Below, piece by piece: positions 38,401-48,003 of a stretch of 64,000 nt of DNA. The stretch is taken from positions 1 through 64,000 of the forward strand of contig JAQXDZ010000102.1 of NCBI GenBank assembly GCA_029251085.1. Direction: 5' to 3'. The number at the start of each line of letters is the position of its first letter. The stretch's first letter is position 1. The stretch comes from Mariniblastus sp. (lineage in GTDB: Bacteria > Planctomycetota > Planctomycetia > Pirellulales > Pirellulaceae). The position numbers and the translations under genes are program-made. The notes beneath the pieces were generated by a model, which did not search any database, was not told the DNA's origin, and saw nothing but the letters and a program-made list of their open reading frames with translations.

Positions 38401-39470
38401 GCTTTCCCAAAAACATTAATTTGATCATCTGTGAACCGAACCTTTTCATCCAGTGCATCCGTCGGAGCAAAACCATGAAAACACAAACGCCAGTGCGCCG
38501 GCCCAATCGCTGATTCATTGATTCCAAGTTCATCATTGAGACGAGGCTTTGGCAACAAGTCGCCGGCAATATGCTCCCTGATGAGATCGCGATAAGGCAC
38601 GTCTTGGTTAAACGCTCGAATCAAATAATCTCGATATTGATAAGCATTAGGAATCGAGGGGTCTCCCTCAGACCCATGCGAATCAGCATATCGAACAAGA
38701 TCCATCCAGTGCCGAGCGAATCGCTCGCCATATTGATCCGAATCGAGACACTGGTCGACCAAGGCTTCGATAGTCAGTTCACCGGACGTCACGGACGACA
38801 GTTGTTCAGGCGAAGGCGGCAAACCAGTGAGAGCAAACGTAATTCTTCGTGTTAAAACAGCATCCTCTGCTCTAGGCGAAACAGCCAGTTGATTGGCTTT
38901 TGCCCGGGCATAAACGAAACGATCCACAGGGTGATCGGACCAGTCATTCGAATTCGGCACTTCCGGATTTAAGATTGGCTGAAAACTCCACCACTTTTTG
39001 CGTGCCTCCAGTGTCGCATCCCAAGATGTCGCTTTTTCAAGCTCGTCCAGAGAGGGCGGTTCATTCCGTGGGTCGAACGCGCCTTCGTTAATCCATTTCT
39101 CGAAATCAGCAATCACACTCGGTTCCAGCTTGACGCCCCCTTCCGGCATCTCAAGCCCTTCGACTTCATGCTTAATTACTTTCAGCAAGAGGCTTTCACC
39201 AGAATCCCCCGGCACAACACTCGTGCCATGTTCGGTTTCAGTTCGAATGCCCTGCCGCCAATCCACCGCTAGTTCAGCTTCCGCCTGATTGGAGCTATTG
39301 TGACACTCATAGCAGTGTTCGACCAACACGGGGCGAATGCGAGATTCAAAAAAATCCGATGCAGATTGCTGCTTCGCCAACCCCGGAACACTCAAAACAC
39401 CAGTCAGACAAAAAAAGCTAATCAGACTGACGGTTGTCCGCGGCGACAAAAAACAAATAGGCAAAACCAT
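35391..39470 (-). CDS. PSCyt1-DUF1549-DUF1553-LamG planctomycete surface/periplasmic protein
   Basis: A 1359-residue protein starting with a signal peptide. Then comes the planctomycete cytochrome c domain PSCyt1 with the haem motif CYECH (Cys53-His57). DUF1549 follows ([16 protein letters not shown] near residue 180, [18 protein letters not shown] near 205), and DUF1553 in the second half ([39 protein letters not shown]). Near the C-terminus a LamG/concanavalin-like domain (about 1140-1290) carries a [12 protein letters not shown] start. These proteins are thought to take part in electron transfer and polysaccharide or sulfated glycan use. It is the first gene of a two-gene operon with the DUF1501 gene. 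Confidence 0.92.
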   Translation of the reverse strand: MVLPICFLSPRTTVSLISFFCLTGVLSVPGLAKQQSASDFFESRIRPVLVEHCYECHNSSNQAEAELAVDWRQGIRTETEHGTSVVPGDSGESLLLKVIKHEVEGLEMPEGGVKLEPSVIADFEKWINEGAFDPRNEPPSLDELEKATSWDATLEARKKWWSFQPILNPEVPNSNDWSDHPVDRFVYARAKANQLAVSPRAEDAVLTRRITFALTGLPPSPEQLSSVTSGELTIEALVDQCLDSDQYGERFARHWMDLVRYADSHGSEGDPSIPNAYQYRDYLIRAFNQDVPYRDLIREHIAGDLLPKPRLNDELGINESAIGPAHWRLCFHGFAPTDALDEKVRFTDDQINVFGKAFLGLTISCARCHDHKFDAISQADYYALFGVIGSTRPAMRDVAIDSLRLNTKSKLAETKEKIKSGLVVAWQERVNQLRQQFRAQDKALKNTAEEASAPTHVLFLWNQMQRHEGEQKGWQANWGKLKRQWLKQKTDRDKERRDASHYWDLANADDLDKWFGEGFDFFQSRGPGQMKIASAGPSVVSSIYPGGVFSGLLSDRLPGVLGSPRFTVDEKMTAWVRCVGGGQATARYVVQNYPRSGTVYPINELKNKNWHWQRFNLDYWQGDQVHLELATAKDAPLQVRNSDRSWLGVRDIVVRKTASGSPVDYSMEQWESILGSDQAISPKSLADLGDRLCDEYELAIQAWAADEMSDSQALLLDALLRDGMLPNTSRELPSVRGLVSQYREIEKELNPPVRVPGVQEADSFDQALMERGDHRRLKEPVPRRFLEAIDSTPYQTELSGRMQLADDLFRIDNPLTSRVIVNRIWLYLFGNGLVVTPDNFGRLGAKPTHPELLDFLANRMIEQEWSIKKMVRFLVLSKTWQQSSEVSPESARVDPENRWITHYNAKRLDAESIRDAMMATTGQLDSKMYGPSFSPNSSSKRRAVYVRSQRNNLDKFLAVFDSPVPFATTGKRNATNVPAQSLTMMNSPFVLGLAKDWANSTKTEFPQASNQEKIERMFQKGLGRPAKPQELKMLMDYLESTRNLAENNQRRVDELLKRREQFTASLNSIIEPVRKQLLEAAGAKKVALDSSSVLYRWDFSKGVKDLLSGSQLNLKSGAKIEDGALVLNGQSFALSEPIAERIKEKTLEAWVQLDGLGQKGGGVVTLQDLGGNQFDSIVLAELSDRQWLAGSNNHRRTLPFDGPREESGSVEPVHLAITFAADGTIVGYRNGVPYGHPIKKSGAAVFDANRSRIAIGIRHGNQTSQGRMLRGKVFDVRLHKRALSEDEIAASFARQPVVSQADAIAQLSEEDKGQVSLLKKSIEQTSTELQGLKETTPSLEPLARVAHAIFNLKEFIYVR

Positions 39471-39575
39471 TTTAGTTCTTTACTGAATAATGAGTCCTGA
39501 AATAGAAAATTATTTCCAATAATATCCTACCTAAATGGTTTTCAACTTGCGATCAGATTAGTTTTTTTTCGTACA

Positions 39576-40136
39576 ATGGGGCACTTGCAATTACCACGAG
39601 CAGTTGAAGGTCTCAGAATACAACGCGTGAACAACCCTAACGAAAACGCCGATCCAGCAATGGAAAACGAAGCTACCGCGCCGGTGCTCGCAACCCTTGC
39701 AAATCCTAGGATCCACCAGAACATTGATCAGATCGGACACCTGGTCTTTTTATCTTTCGCCTCCGTCATCATTTTACTTTCAGTTCTGATGAGCACGGAC
39801 GGCAAGCAGGCTGTTTTTCTTCCAGGTTTTACGAGTGCGCTTCCAGACAGTTGCTCAAGTCGGCGATTGCTTGGAGTCGATTGCCCAGGCTGCGGACTCA
39901 CGCGAGCTTTTATTTGCATCAGCCATGGACAATTGGGCGAGGCTTGGCGATTTAATCACGCTAGTTTTGTTATTTACTTATTCGTCGCAATTCAAATCCC
40001 CTGGCATACCGTTCAGGTTTGGAGAATTCGAAATGGAAAGTGGCCCCTGCACTGGCCCTTCATTTACTGGATACCCATGGCTGTTGCGGTCATCCTTTTA
40101 ATTAATTGGATCTGGATGCTGACTCGCTTTCTATAA
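39576..40136 (+). CDS. DUF2752 membrane protein
   Basis: A 186-residue protein with the DUF2752 signature CPGCGLTRAF near residue 107, preceded by a hydrophobic helix (LVFLSFASVIILLSVLM) and followed by WRFNHASFVIYLFVAIQ and a final hydrophobic segment. It is a small inner-membrane protein of unknown role. It is divergent from the DUF1549 gene, and an alpha/beta hydrolase gene follows 16 bases downstream, probably in one transcript. Confidence 0.87.
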   Translation: MGHLQLPRAVEGLRIQRVNNPNENADPAMENEATAPVLATLANPRIHQNIDQIGHLVFLSFASVIILLSVLMSTDGKQAVFLPGFTSALPDSCSSRRLLGVDCPGCGLTRAFICISHGQLGEAWRFNHASFVIYLFVAIQIPWHTVQVWRIRNGKWPLHWPFIYWIPMAVAVILLINWIWMLTRFL

Positions 40137-40152
40137 TTACAACGTCGAGAAG

Positions 40153-40968
40153 ATGCATAACAAAACACTCGCCATTCGCGATGCCAAGATAAATGTAGTC
40201 GACTCGGGCCAAGGCTCTCCCGTATTGCTGGTCCACGGCTTTCCACTGAATCAAAGCATGTGGGAATTCCAGATTTTGGAATTCGCGAAAACTCACCGCG
40301 TCATCTGTCCAGATCTCGCCGGTTTTGGACTAAGCCAGTGTGACGAACCACGCATTGACCTTCGAAGCCACGCGCAAGACTTAACCGACACCCTGGATGC
40401 ATTGAATATCCAAGAGCCCGTAGTTTTCTGCGGTCTCTCGATGGGCGGTTACATCGGCTGGGAATTCTGGAAGCAGTATCCGGAGAAAATCAGCGGAATG
40501 ATTGCCTGTAACACACGTGCCGCCAACGACAGCCCCGAAGTCGCTCGGGGCAGAAGAATCGCTGCCAAGTCAATTTTTAAAACCGGCACACAAGTCCTGG
40601 CCCAACAAATGGCACCTCGACTGCTTTACGGTGACCCGCAGGAACGAAAGAAACAAATTCAATCCAATGTCGAAAAAATAATCGAATCGACATTACCAGA
40701 CTCAATCGCCGCTGGGCAACTTGCGATGTCCAATCGCCCCGACGCAACACCTTGGTTGCCCACCATTGACTGCCCCGCCCTGTTTATCGGTGGCGAGTAC
40801 GACGAAATTACGACGACGCGGGAGATGACCAGCAACGCTGCCTTGCTTCCCCATGCCCAATTCATCGAAATCAAAAAAGCAGGACATCTCACCCCACTCG
40901 AGCAACCTGAATCATTCAACCACCACGTTCTGGAATTCTTGAACGCGAATCGCTTTTGTCAGGATTAA
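40153..40968 (+). CDS. alpha/beta hydrolase
   Basis: A 271-residue cytoplasmic hydrolase. LLVHGFPLN near residue 26 gives the oxyanion hole, GLSMGG (94-99) carries the nucleophile Ser96, and the C-terminal GHLTPLEQPESFNH carries the catalytic His. It resembles the broad esterase/3-oxoadipate enol-lactonase-type group; the substrate is unknown. It follows DUF2752 by 16 bases. Confidence 0.88.
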   Translation: MHNKTLAIRDAKINVVDSGQGSPVLLVHGFPLNQSMWEFQILEFAKTHRVICPDLAGFGLSQCDEPRIDLRSHAQDLTDTLDALNIQEPVVFCGLSMGGYIGWEFWKQYPEKISGMIACNTRAANDSPEVARGRRIAAKSIFKTGTQVLAQQMAPRLLYGDPQERKKQIQSNVEKIIESTLPDSIAAGQLAMSNRPDATPWLPTIDCPALFIGGEYDEITTTREMTSNAALLPHAQFIEIKKAGHLTPLEQPESFNHHVLEFLNANRFCQD

Positions 40969-40987
40969 ATTTCGCGGCAGTCAAACT

Positions 40988-41200
40988 TCACTCGTACCAA
41001 GCGAACGTACCCTGCTCAATGGCGACACTTCCCTCGATCGCCATCGCCGAGCGAGGTCGCGCTGCCTCTTCACGACTACGCAACATTTCTGCCTGAATTT
41101 CATACTGGCGAATCAACCGAGGTAGCAAATCAGAAATGCTCTGCAAACCCGTTCGGTTCTTCGCAGCAGACAGTTGAGGTGTGTTTAGTGGCTTGATCAT
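40988..41200 (-). CDS. small soluble protein, unknown
   Basis: A 70-residue protein, mainly helical: residues 20-50 (LQSISDLLPRLIRQYEIQAEMLRSREEAA) form a long amphipathic helix. No motif is recognised. It converges on the hydrolase gene. The helix and the intact frame support a gene, but only moderately. Confidence 0.55.
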   Translation of the reverse strand: MIKPLNTPQLSAAKNRTGLQSISDLLPRLIRQYEIQAEMLRSREEAARPRSAMAIEGSVAIEQGTFAWYE

Positions 41201-41239
41201 ATTCAGCTCCCGCGTGAGGTTGTTTCAAATCGCATCTAC

Positions 41240-41262
41240 TTCAAACCAACATTGTTTGAATT
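41240..41262. repeat. short inverted repeat near tandem repeat
   Basis: TTCAAAC and GTTTGAA arms lie either side of a short spacer in this stretch, immediately before the tandem repeat. It might be an operator. Confidence 0.35.
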
Positions 41263-41284
41263 CACAAAACGCTCACAAAACGCT
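41263..41284. repeat. exact tandem repeat of an 11-base unit
   Basis: CACAAAACGCT occurs twice in a row (41263-41273 and 41274-41284). An 11-base period is close to one helical turn, so two protein units could bind on one face of the DNA. It is upstream of the minus gene at 40988-41200. Confidence 0.5.
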
Positions 41285-41592
41285 TTGTCTGAATACAACT
41301 ATTGGGTTACCGAGTGACACCTCTGGTCGTGCTTGAAATAAATCCTTGAAAAAAATATTTAACTGCGAAAAAACGACTCCCCCACAGAGATTTCGTCGCC
41401 TTGCCACTTGCCCTTTCGCCCAACTGACCAAACGTGTCAATCACCAACACCAATGCTACCGACACCCTGTTTTGTGAATTATTTACTGCTTGGCGATCAA
41501 ATCGAGCAATCCACTAGGAGGCTTAACATTGACTCAATTTCACAGCATCTTTAAAATAAGAAATTCAGGCGAATCGGCATTAATGGAATCGA

Positions 41593-42588
41593 ATGACCCA
41601 TCCCCAAAAAAGTTCCGCTGCCGATCTACCTCCGGGGGCCAAGCCACTCGGAATTGGCCTTCGTTCTTCAGAACAAGCGAAGAAGTCGCTACCGGCGTGG
41701 TTGCTGTCGCTCCTGTTACACTTGAGCTTGATAGCAGGCTTAATTTTTTTCCTGACGCAGATTCCAAACGGCTCGGGCGAGGTAGACAACCGAACCGGCG
41801 GAATCGTGCTTGTCGACATCCAATCCGAAACGTCTGAGTATCTTAGCGAAGGCGACATTGCTCAAAACAGCAACCCCGCGTCAGCGCCCGACTCCTCAAC
41901 TCCATCCGTCGACCTCGAAAAACGCCCTGAATTGCCCGGAATGGAAGTCACAACCGGAGAGGTCGTCGGAACTGAGGATCTGCTTGCTAATAAGCTACCG
42001 AGTGCCGATTCGTTAATCGTTGGGTCCGTCGCCAACGGAAAGATTGGCGGAAAAATGACTACGGAAGTCTTCGGTATTCCGGGAACAGGGTCGCGATTCG
42101 TTTACCTCATCGACCGTTCCAAAAGCATGGAAGGATACAATTTTCGGCCGATGCTTGCTGCGAGACAGGAACTCTGGAAGAGCGTCACCTCCCTTAACGA
42201 GTCGAACCAGTTTCAAATAATTTTCTACAACAACGAAGTTGACATCTTTCGTCGCAAACTGAGCCTTCACGCAGCCAGTGAAGCCAATAAGGATGCGGCG
42301 AAACAATACATTGAAAGTATTCGGCCCGATGGCGGGACCGACCACCTCGCTGCCTTAAAAACCGCTTTCAAGCTTAGCCCCGATGTCATTTTCTTTCTCA
42401 CAGACGCCGAGGGAGGGTTTACCGCAGATGAAATATTTGAACTCAGCCGTCGGAATTATTCTCGGGCAATTATTAACACCGTTGAATTTGGAGAGCGGCG
42501 GTCTAACGATCGATCCCTCGAAGCCATCGCCAGAAACAGCGGTGGAAAATATATTTTCAAAAACATCAACACACTACGAGTGGAATAA
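41593..42588 (+). CDS. VWA-domain protein with N-terminal membrane anchor
   Basis: A 331-residue protein. Residues 33-55 are one transmembrane helix, and the rest should be periplasmic if the helix works as a signal anchor. Residues 168-325 are a von Willebrand factor A domain with a complete MIDAS metal site: DRSKS (Asp174, Ser176, Ser178), the Thr of GGTDH near 256 and the Asp of FLTDAEG near 274. VWA domains bind a partner through a metal ion. It is the first gene of the six-gene TPR/ExbBD operon. The frame extends upstream, but ATG at 41593 is the only start that gives this layout. Confidence 0.9.
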   Translation: MTHPQKSSAADLPPGAKPLGIGLRSSEQAKKSLPAWLLSLLLHLSLIAGLIFFLTQIPNGSGEVDNRTGGIVLVDIQSETSEYLSEGDIAQNSNPASAPDSSTPSVDLEKRPELPGMEVTTGEVVGTEDLLANKLPSADSLIVGSVANGKIGGKMTTEVFGIPGTGSRFVYLIDRSKSMEGYNFRPMLAARQELWKSVTSLNESNQFQIIFYNNEVDIFRRKLSLHAASEANKDAAKQYIESIRPDGGTDHLAALKTAFKLSPDVIFFLTDAEGGFTADEIFELSRRNYSRAIINTVEFGERRSNDRSLEAIARNSGGKYIFKNINTLRVE

Positions 42589-42640
42589 AGGCTTCTTAGC
42601 ATAGACGCTTCGAACCGAAGTCATTAAAAAAGGCAGGGTT

Positions 42641-43645
42641 GTGAATCCAACAACCGCACCCATCACCGGATTACAAATGCGACTGATTATTGCAATTTTA
42701 TTCCTTGGCTTAAATTTGCCTGCATCGGCAATCGGACAAACCGATACTGTCGTGACGCAACGCAAATCAGATGCGCCCCCCGTCACTCGAAAGGGAACGA
42801 TTACGCAATGGATTGGCGATTCGTTAACCATCAACTCCAAGGGAGTTGAGCGGAAAATTGACAATGACACGATTATTAAATTTGAAACAGTCTGGGGCGA
42901 CAACTACAACGAGGGAGTACAGGAATTAGAAGCGGGAAATCCCAGTTTTGCTATCGTTCAATTTGAAGAAGCATTATCCAACGAAACTCGGCCCTGGGCA
43001 AAACTCATCATTCGTACGCAACTCATTGAGGCCTATCAATCCATTGAAAAATATGCGGATGCTATTCGTCATTTTGAAGCAATCCTTCGCGAAGATCCAC
43101 AGACTCGATTTCTACCTCTTGCTCCGATCTGTTGGACCGGTACCGGAACCGTCATGGCAAACACAACAAGCCGACTCGGGAATTCTCGCGACTCATTCCT
43201 TCAATTAATCGGCGCAAGCTGGATGCTATCCAGTCCCCAACGAAACACTGGCATTCAAATCTTGCAAACACTTTCCGGAGATATCGACCCTCGCATCAAA
43301 AACATTGCGATTGTCCAACTCTGGCGAACCCGGCTGAATGTCACCGACAAGCAAATAAAACCTTGGGAAAAAACCATTCTGGGTTTGCCTCGCGAATTCC
43401 GCGCAGGCCCCTACCTTGTTCTCGCAGAAGCACAATCGCGAGTCGCCCAACCCCAGGCTGCGATTGCCAACTTAATGAGAATCCCCATTTTGTTCCCCGA
43501 GCAGAAATCTCTGGTCGCAGCGGCATTGTATCGAGTGGGTAATTTACTCGACAATCAAGGCAAGTCGGAACTCGCCCAATCAATCTTCAACGAGTTGATC
43601 ACTCTGTATCCACAAACGGTGTGGGCGAAACAAATAAACCAATAA
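42641..43645 (+). CDS. exported TPR protein
   Basis: A 334-residue protein with a signal peptide (residues 13-33, ending SAIGQ), a small beta domain (TRKGTITQWIGDSLTINSKGVERKI) and TPR-like helical repeats from about residue 90 (GNPSFAIVQFEEAL, EKYADAIRHFEAIL, and AQSRVAQPQAAIANLMRIP near 260). TPR proteins act as scaffolds. The start is GTG at 42641 with AGGCAGGG just upstream; ATG at 42677 is an alternative that removes 12 residues. It is the second gene of the VWA operon. Confidence 0.82.
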   Translation: MNPTTAPITGLQMRLIIAILFLGLNLPASAIGQTDTVVTQRKSDAPPVTRKGTITQWIGDSLTINSKGVERKIDNDTIIKFETVWGDNYNEGVQELEAGNPSFAIVQFEEALSNETRPWAKLIIRTQLIEAYQSIEKYADAIRHFEAILREDPQTRFLPLAPICWTGTGTVMANTTSRLGNSRDSFLQLIGASWMLSSPQRNTGIQILQTLSGDIDPRIKNIAIVQLWRTRLNVTDKQIKPWEKTILGLPREFRAGPYLVLAEAQSRVAQPQAAIANLMRIPILFPEQKSLVAAALYRVGNLLDNQGKSELAQSIFNELITLYPQTVWAKQINQ

Positions 43646-43723
43646 TTTCATTTTGCCATTCAATTTTAAATTCACTTTTACGACAGCCGGAGTGAGACAC
43701 TCTCCACAGAACAGGAAAGAAGC

Positions 43724-44479
43724 ATGTCACTGAGTCCGAGGCAATGGTTTTCCGTTGGCCTAAGTCAATTCTTGATTTTTATGCCAACCCAGATGCTACT
43801 CGCACAAAATGCCAGCGAGGTAGATGCTTCGGCGGAAGCACCCTCTGGATTTCTTGCGATCCTTTTCTCCGGAGGAATTGTCGGGGCGATCATGATCCTG
43901 CTGTTACTCGCACTATCGATGACAGCCGCCTATTTGATTTTTGATCACCTCATGACGATCCGCCGAAAAGACCTTATCCCAGAAGGGCTAAGCGAACAGG
44001 TTCGCCAATGCCTTCTCTCCGGAGATGTGTCAGGTGCACAGGCGGCCTGCAATGGACGCCCCAGCTTCCTCTCGTTTGTTTTGATGCACGGCATCTCTGA
44101 ACTCGATTTTGGTTGGAACGCCGTTGAAAAATCAATTGAGGATGCACTGGCAGAACAATCAGCAAGGCTCTTTCGAAAAATCGAATATCTCTCCGTGATT
44201 GGAAACATTGCACCGATGGTCGGGCTCCTCGGAACCGTGATTGGAATGATAATAGCATTCCAGAATGTTGCGACTACGCAAGGAACAGCCAGCGCGCCGC
44301 AATTGGCAGAAGGTATTTACCAAGCACTCGTCACCACCGTTGGTGGGTTGATTGTGGCGATTCCTTCGATTGGTGCATTTGCTATTTTCCGAAACCGGAT
44401 TGATCAATTTGTCGCCGAAGCAGCCTACATTGCTCAACATGTTTTCACGCCACTTCGAAGGCGAGCCAGCAAAAAATAG
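43724..44479 (+). CDS. MotA/TolQ/ExbB proton channel family protein
   Basis: A 251-residue inner-membrane protein with three transmembrane parts: after a signal-like N-terminus (residues 1-28), one near residues 46-72, and two near the C-terminus (IGNIAPMVGLLGTVIGMIIAF, and LVTTVGGLIVAIPSIGAFAIF). The last two segments follow the TolQ/ExbB pattern of the proton path. It would form the ion-driven channel with the ExbD proteins encoded just downstream. The start ATG has AGGAAAGAA in front. Confidence 0.9.
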   Translation: MSLSPRQWFSVGLSQFLIFMPTQMLLAQNASEVDASAEAPSGFLAILFSGGIVGAIMILLLLALSMTAAYLIFDHLMTIRRKDLIPEGLSEQVRQCLLSGDVSGAQAACNGRPSFLSFVLMHGISELDFGWNAVEKSIEDALAEQSARLFRKIEYLSVIGNIAPMVGLLGTVIGMIIAFQNVATTQGTASAPQLAEGIYQALVTTVGGLIVAIPSIGAFAIFRNRIDQFVAEAAYIAQHVFTPLRRRASKK

Positions 44480-44531
44480 CCTTCCGCATCCGACGGCTTA
44501 AATCCGCTCGCAATCATCCTCTCGCTTATTT

Positions 44532-44957
44532 ATGCAAATCCCACAACACAAGTCGAATCGCAAGTATGGCTTCAACATCACACCGATGATTGATGTTGTG
44601 TTCTTGTTGATTATCTTCTTTCTCGTCAGCAGTCACTTGGCGAGACAAGAATCGCAAATGGAACTTACCCTCCCGCAGGCAAGTTCAGGCCAAGATGACA
44701 TTGACCTCGAAACGCCGCGACTGACCGTCAATGTGAAATCCGATGGAACGCTATGGTTAGCCGGAAGGCCCATTTCTCAGCAACAACTCAAAGCTCGATT
44801 TACGGAGGCTCGAGACAAAGAAGGCGAGAACATTGAAGTTCGGATTCGCGGAAGTCGCGAAGCGCCCTACTCTACTGTCGAGCCCATCATGCTTGCGTGC
44901 ACTGCGGCAAAAATCTGGAAAGTTACCTATGCGGTTTATCGGGAGGAGAGCCAATGA
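44532..44957 (+). CDS. ExbD/TolR family protein (first)
   Basis: A 141-residue protein with one N-terminal transmembrane helix carrying the proton-site aspartate in ITPMIDVVFLLIIFF (residues 17-31), followed by a periplasmic domain (LPQASSG, then VRIRGSREAPYSTVEP). It partners the ExbB-like protein. The last codon overlaps the second exbD-like start by four bases (ATGA). Confidence 0.9.
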   Translation: MQIPQHKSNRKYGFNITPMIDVVFLLIIFFLVSSHLARQESQMELTLPQASSGQDDIDLETPRLTVNVKSDGTLWLAGRPISQQQLKARFTEARDKEGENIEVRIRGSREAPYSTVEPIMLACTAAKIWKVTYAVYREESQ

Positions 44958-45418
44958 AACGCTCCAGCCCGTTCATTCGCCGAGGAAGCGACATCGATAT
45001 TGATGAAGCGATGACGCCCATGATCGACGTAGTATTTTTACTGCTGGTGTTCTTTGTCTGGACCGCCAGCTTTCAGCTAATTGAACAGATTCTTCCCAGT
45101 AACATGTCAGAACTCTCTGGATCCGATCCAATCAATCAGGTGGAACCGCCGGAACCAAAAGATTTCGATGACATCGTTGTGCGTATCGCCTGGGATGGCC
45201 AAGCCCCGATCTGGAAAATCAACGACCAACTTTTTGGTTCCGTGGAAGAAGTGAAAACGCAGTTGACAACGATCGCCGATATACAAGCCGAAGCAATTGT
45301 GGTTCTTCACCCTGATCCGGTTGTCCCTTTGGGAATTGTGATTGGTGCCTATGATACGGCCAAACTCTCTGGATTCTCCGAGGTTTCCTTTGCAGTTAAC
45401 CCTCAGGGGGGGCAATGA
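44954..45418 (+). CDS. ExbD/TolR family protein (second)
   Basis: A 154-residue protein with the ExbD helix MTPMIDVVFLLLVFF near residues 20-34, containing the key aspartate, and a periplasmic domain. Two different ExbD-like proteins in a row are common where the pair forms heteromers. The frame opens at 44897, but ATG at 44954 overlaps the upstream stop by four bases and is preferred; GGAGGAG lies just before it. The long TPR gene overlaps its stop by four bases. Confidence 0.9.
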   Translation: MKRSSPFIRRGSDIDIDEAMTPMIDVVFLLLVFFVWTASFQLIEQILPSNMSELSGSDPINQVEPPEPKDFDDIVVRIAWDGQAPIWKINDQLFGSVEEVKTQLTTIADIQAEAIVVLHPDPVVPLGIVIGAYDTAKLSGFSEVSFAVNPQGGQ

Positions 45419-48003
45419 ATACAGTGATCGACAAATCACAAATTAGGCGATGGCTCCTGGGGCTGACACTGATACTGTTCAGCCCCGCTTCTGGCTTTAG
45501 CCAAGCCGATGACCCTGCCGTTCAACGTCAGGACACATCCGCCCTGGTCGAGGGCCTTCGCCAACGTCGACTATTTGCAACCGCAGAGTTCTATTGTCGA
45601 GAACAACTCAAGAAGCCAGACCTCGATCCGACCAGCGAAGTTGGGTTGATCATTGAATTAATGAAAACCCAAACAATGCAGGCGCTTCTTTCGCCTCCGA
45701 CTGAACGAGCCGAAGCGTGGAAAAAAGTTGAATCGACATCGGCAAATTTTTTAAGTACCGAAATTGATCATCCTAGAAAGATCCTCGTTCAAGTCCAGCA
45801 AGCGTTGAGCCATTTAGCCCATGGTCAGATGTTAAGTCGAGAAATCGAATCCCAAATGGCCGACGAGTCCGCACGCACTCAGGCACTGAACGAAATCAAA
45901 ATAGCCCGAACCAGTCTCAATGATTTACAGCGAGATATTTCAAACAAAATACCGGAGCAACAAGGTCGAACCCTCGACTCAAATGAATTAGCGGTCGATC
46001 AGTTGCTAAATCTTAAAAACAACATTCAGTACCAACTAGCTCAATGCAATTTAATTCGAGCCCAGCTTTATCTGCCCGATGACCGCCTCAATCGCATCGA
46101 CGCACTCGACGGAGTATCTGAAAAATTAATTGAAGTCCAACGTTTGACCTCCGAGGGGCAAACGCTTTGGTGGAATACAAAGCTGGGGCAAATTGAGTGC
46201 TACCGCCTTCTTAATACGCCCGACCGCGCTCGCACACTTGCCCAGTCGCTGGAAAAATACAAAGCTCCCTTATCAATCAAACAGAGACTTGCCGAGCAAA
46301 CAATTCTTAATGCCATCGCCATAGGTGACAGAACCTATTCGAAATCCAGCTTCGAAAAGTTTGAAAAATTTCGACCGCTTACCCCGGATCTAGAGCTCGC
46401 TTTACTTGAACTCGCAATCGACCTGTCCGCCAGCACGACGGAAAAACAAAAAAAACAAAACTGGATCTCACTCGCGTTTAATCGATCTCAATCAATTAAA
46501 CGTGAACACGGGCCTTACTGGGGCCGACGTGCAGAACTGATCCTCATTAATACAGTGGGAGTTCCAGCAGCAGCCACAGGAATCAATGCAACTGGAAATG
46601 ATTCCACTGGAACCTCTCAATCCCCCCCCAATGTCACCAATCAACCCAACAGCATTGAACTGGAATTATTAATTCGATTGGCAACAGAGGCAGAACGTAA
46701 AAAAGAATGGGACGACGCATTAAACGCGCTCCAACGGGCGTCAGATTTAGCAAAATCTCAGGCCAATTCCAAAACGGTTTTAAACTTGCAAATTCGTCTC
46801 GCCAAAATCCTTGAAAATCAGGGAAAACACAGACTGGCAGCAGACCGACTAACCACCAACGCCATGGAATATGCCGCTGAACCTGTCGCCTCGGCAGCGC
46901 ATCTAATCGGTTGCTGGAATTACGCCAAATCCATTTCAGCCAAAGATCCCGAATCGCGTCCACCATTTCAAACGCTACTCATTCAACACCTCCAACAATG
47001 GCCGACGGCCGCCAGTTCCAACCAAGCTAGAATCTGGTTGGCACAAGAACGTATTAATCTTGGCGATTGGGAACGTGGACTCGAGCTTTATCTAGCAGTT
47101 ACCAATTCGTACCCTCAGTTAAATCTGGCCATCGATCAGGGCATTACTTGCGCCCGCCAGACTTTAAAGCTTTCCAATGCCGCAACGCCTCAGAAGTGTA
47201 AAAAATTAATATCCCAACTCTCTTCACGGGCAGAGGCACTGCCTCCTGATACGACACTGCGAACCAAACTCGAATTGGCACAATGCGAAATTGACTGGCA
47301 ATTTGGCTCACAGCAGCTGCTGAAGAACAACCGAGAAAAAATCGCAAAAATTGCAACAGGCGACAGCACGGGCGACTCCGCCTTGGCCAACGCATTGTTG
47401 GTTGCCCTCTATGCGGAATCCGACCCTCAGACGGCCACCCAACGCCTCGCTGCCATCGGAGATAATTTGGAAACGCTGCAGCAATGTGAACAGCTTTTAA
47501 ATTCCACTCCTGCAGAAGCAACGGCGAACCAAAATCTTCACGCCGTTAAACTCGCAATCATCAACACAGTACTTGAGTTGCCAGAAATTCAGCAAACTGA
47601 CAATGCAAAACTAAAAGCCAACTGGAGACTTAAACAAGCAGCGGTGTTGATCGCACTGAGACAATACTCAAAAGCATCGCAAACGCTAACTGAGTTGGAG
47701 CAAAAGTATCCTAGAAATGCAGAAATTCAAATGCAACTAGCGCGAGCACTGACCGGAGAGCTGGAAGAATCCAGCCCCGAGATCCCGCTTAAAAAATGGC
47801 GGCAGATCGCAACTCGCTTGAAAAAGAACACCCCGAATTGGTATGAAGCCAAGTACCAAGTGGCACGCTTGCTATTGAAATCAGGCGATCGCGAAGGCGC
47901 AGCCAAACTGTTGAAATACATGAAGGCGATCCCGCCGGGCTGGAACCAATCGAAACGAAAACCGCAATTTGAGTCGCTACTGCTCGAAAGCACGCAAAAA
48001 TAA
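45415..48003 (+). CDS. long exported TPR-rich protein
   Basis: An 862-residue protein with an N-terminal signal peptide (LLGLTLILFSPASGFSQA) and many degenerate TPR-like helices: EKQKKQNWISLAFNRSQ near 342, KEWDDALNALQRASDL near 432, and LRQYSKASQTLTELEQKYPRNAE near 750. Residues 390-410 have a Thr/Gly/Ser-rich linker. It likely acts as a large periplasmic scaffold. It overlaps the second exbD-like gene by four bases, so it is translationally coupled to it. Confidence 0.85.
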   Translation: MNTVIDKSQIRRWLLGLTLILFSPASGFSQADDPAVQRQDTSALVEGLRQRRLFATAEFYCREQLKKPDLDPTSEVGLIIELMKTQTMQALLSPPTERAEAWKKVESTSANFLSTEIDHPRKILVQVQQALSHLAHGQMLSREIESQMADESARTQALNEIKIARTSLNDLQRDISNKIPEQQGRTLDSNELAVDQLLNLKNNIQYQLAQCNLIRAQLYLPDDRLNRIDALDGVSEKLIEVQRLTSEGQTLWWNTKLGQIECYRLLNTPDRARTLAQSLEKYKAPLSIKQRLAEQTILNAIAIGDRTYSKSSFEKFEKFRPLTPDLELALLELAIDLSASTTEKQKKQNWISLAFNRSQSIKREHGPYWGRRAELILINTVGVPAAATGINATGNDSTGTSQSPPNVTNQPNSIELELLIRLATEAERKKEWDDALNALQRASDLAKSQANSKTVLNLQIRLAKILENQGKHRLAADRLTTNAMEYAAEPVASAAHLIGCWNYAKSISAKDPESRPPFQTLLIQHLQQWPTAASSNQARIWLAQERINLGDWERGLELYLAVTNSYPQLNLAIDQGITCARQTLKLSNAATPQKCKKLISQLSSRAEALPPDTTLRTKLELAQCEIDWQFGSQQLLKNNREKIAKIATGDSTGDSALANALLVALYAESDPQTATQRLAAIGDNLETLQQCEQLLNSTPAEATANQNLHAVKLAIINTVLELPEIQQTDNAKLKANWRLKQAAVLIALRQYSKASQTLTELEQKYPRNAEIQMQLARALTGELEESSPEIPLKKWRQIATRLKKNTPNWYEAKYQVARLLLKSGDREGAAKLLKYMKAIPPGWNQSKRKPQFESLLLESTQK

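Larger units (their letters stand above)
41201..41592. other. intergenic region with tandem repeat, upstream of VWA operon
   Basis: About 390 bases that should contain the promoters of the 40988-41200 gene and of the VWA/TPR/ExbBD operon. It holds a tandem 11-base repeat and a nearby inverted repeat, both listed separately. No gene was found. Confidence 0.45.
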
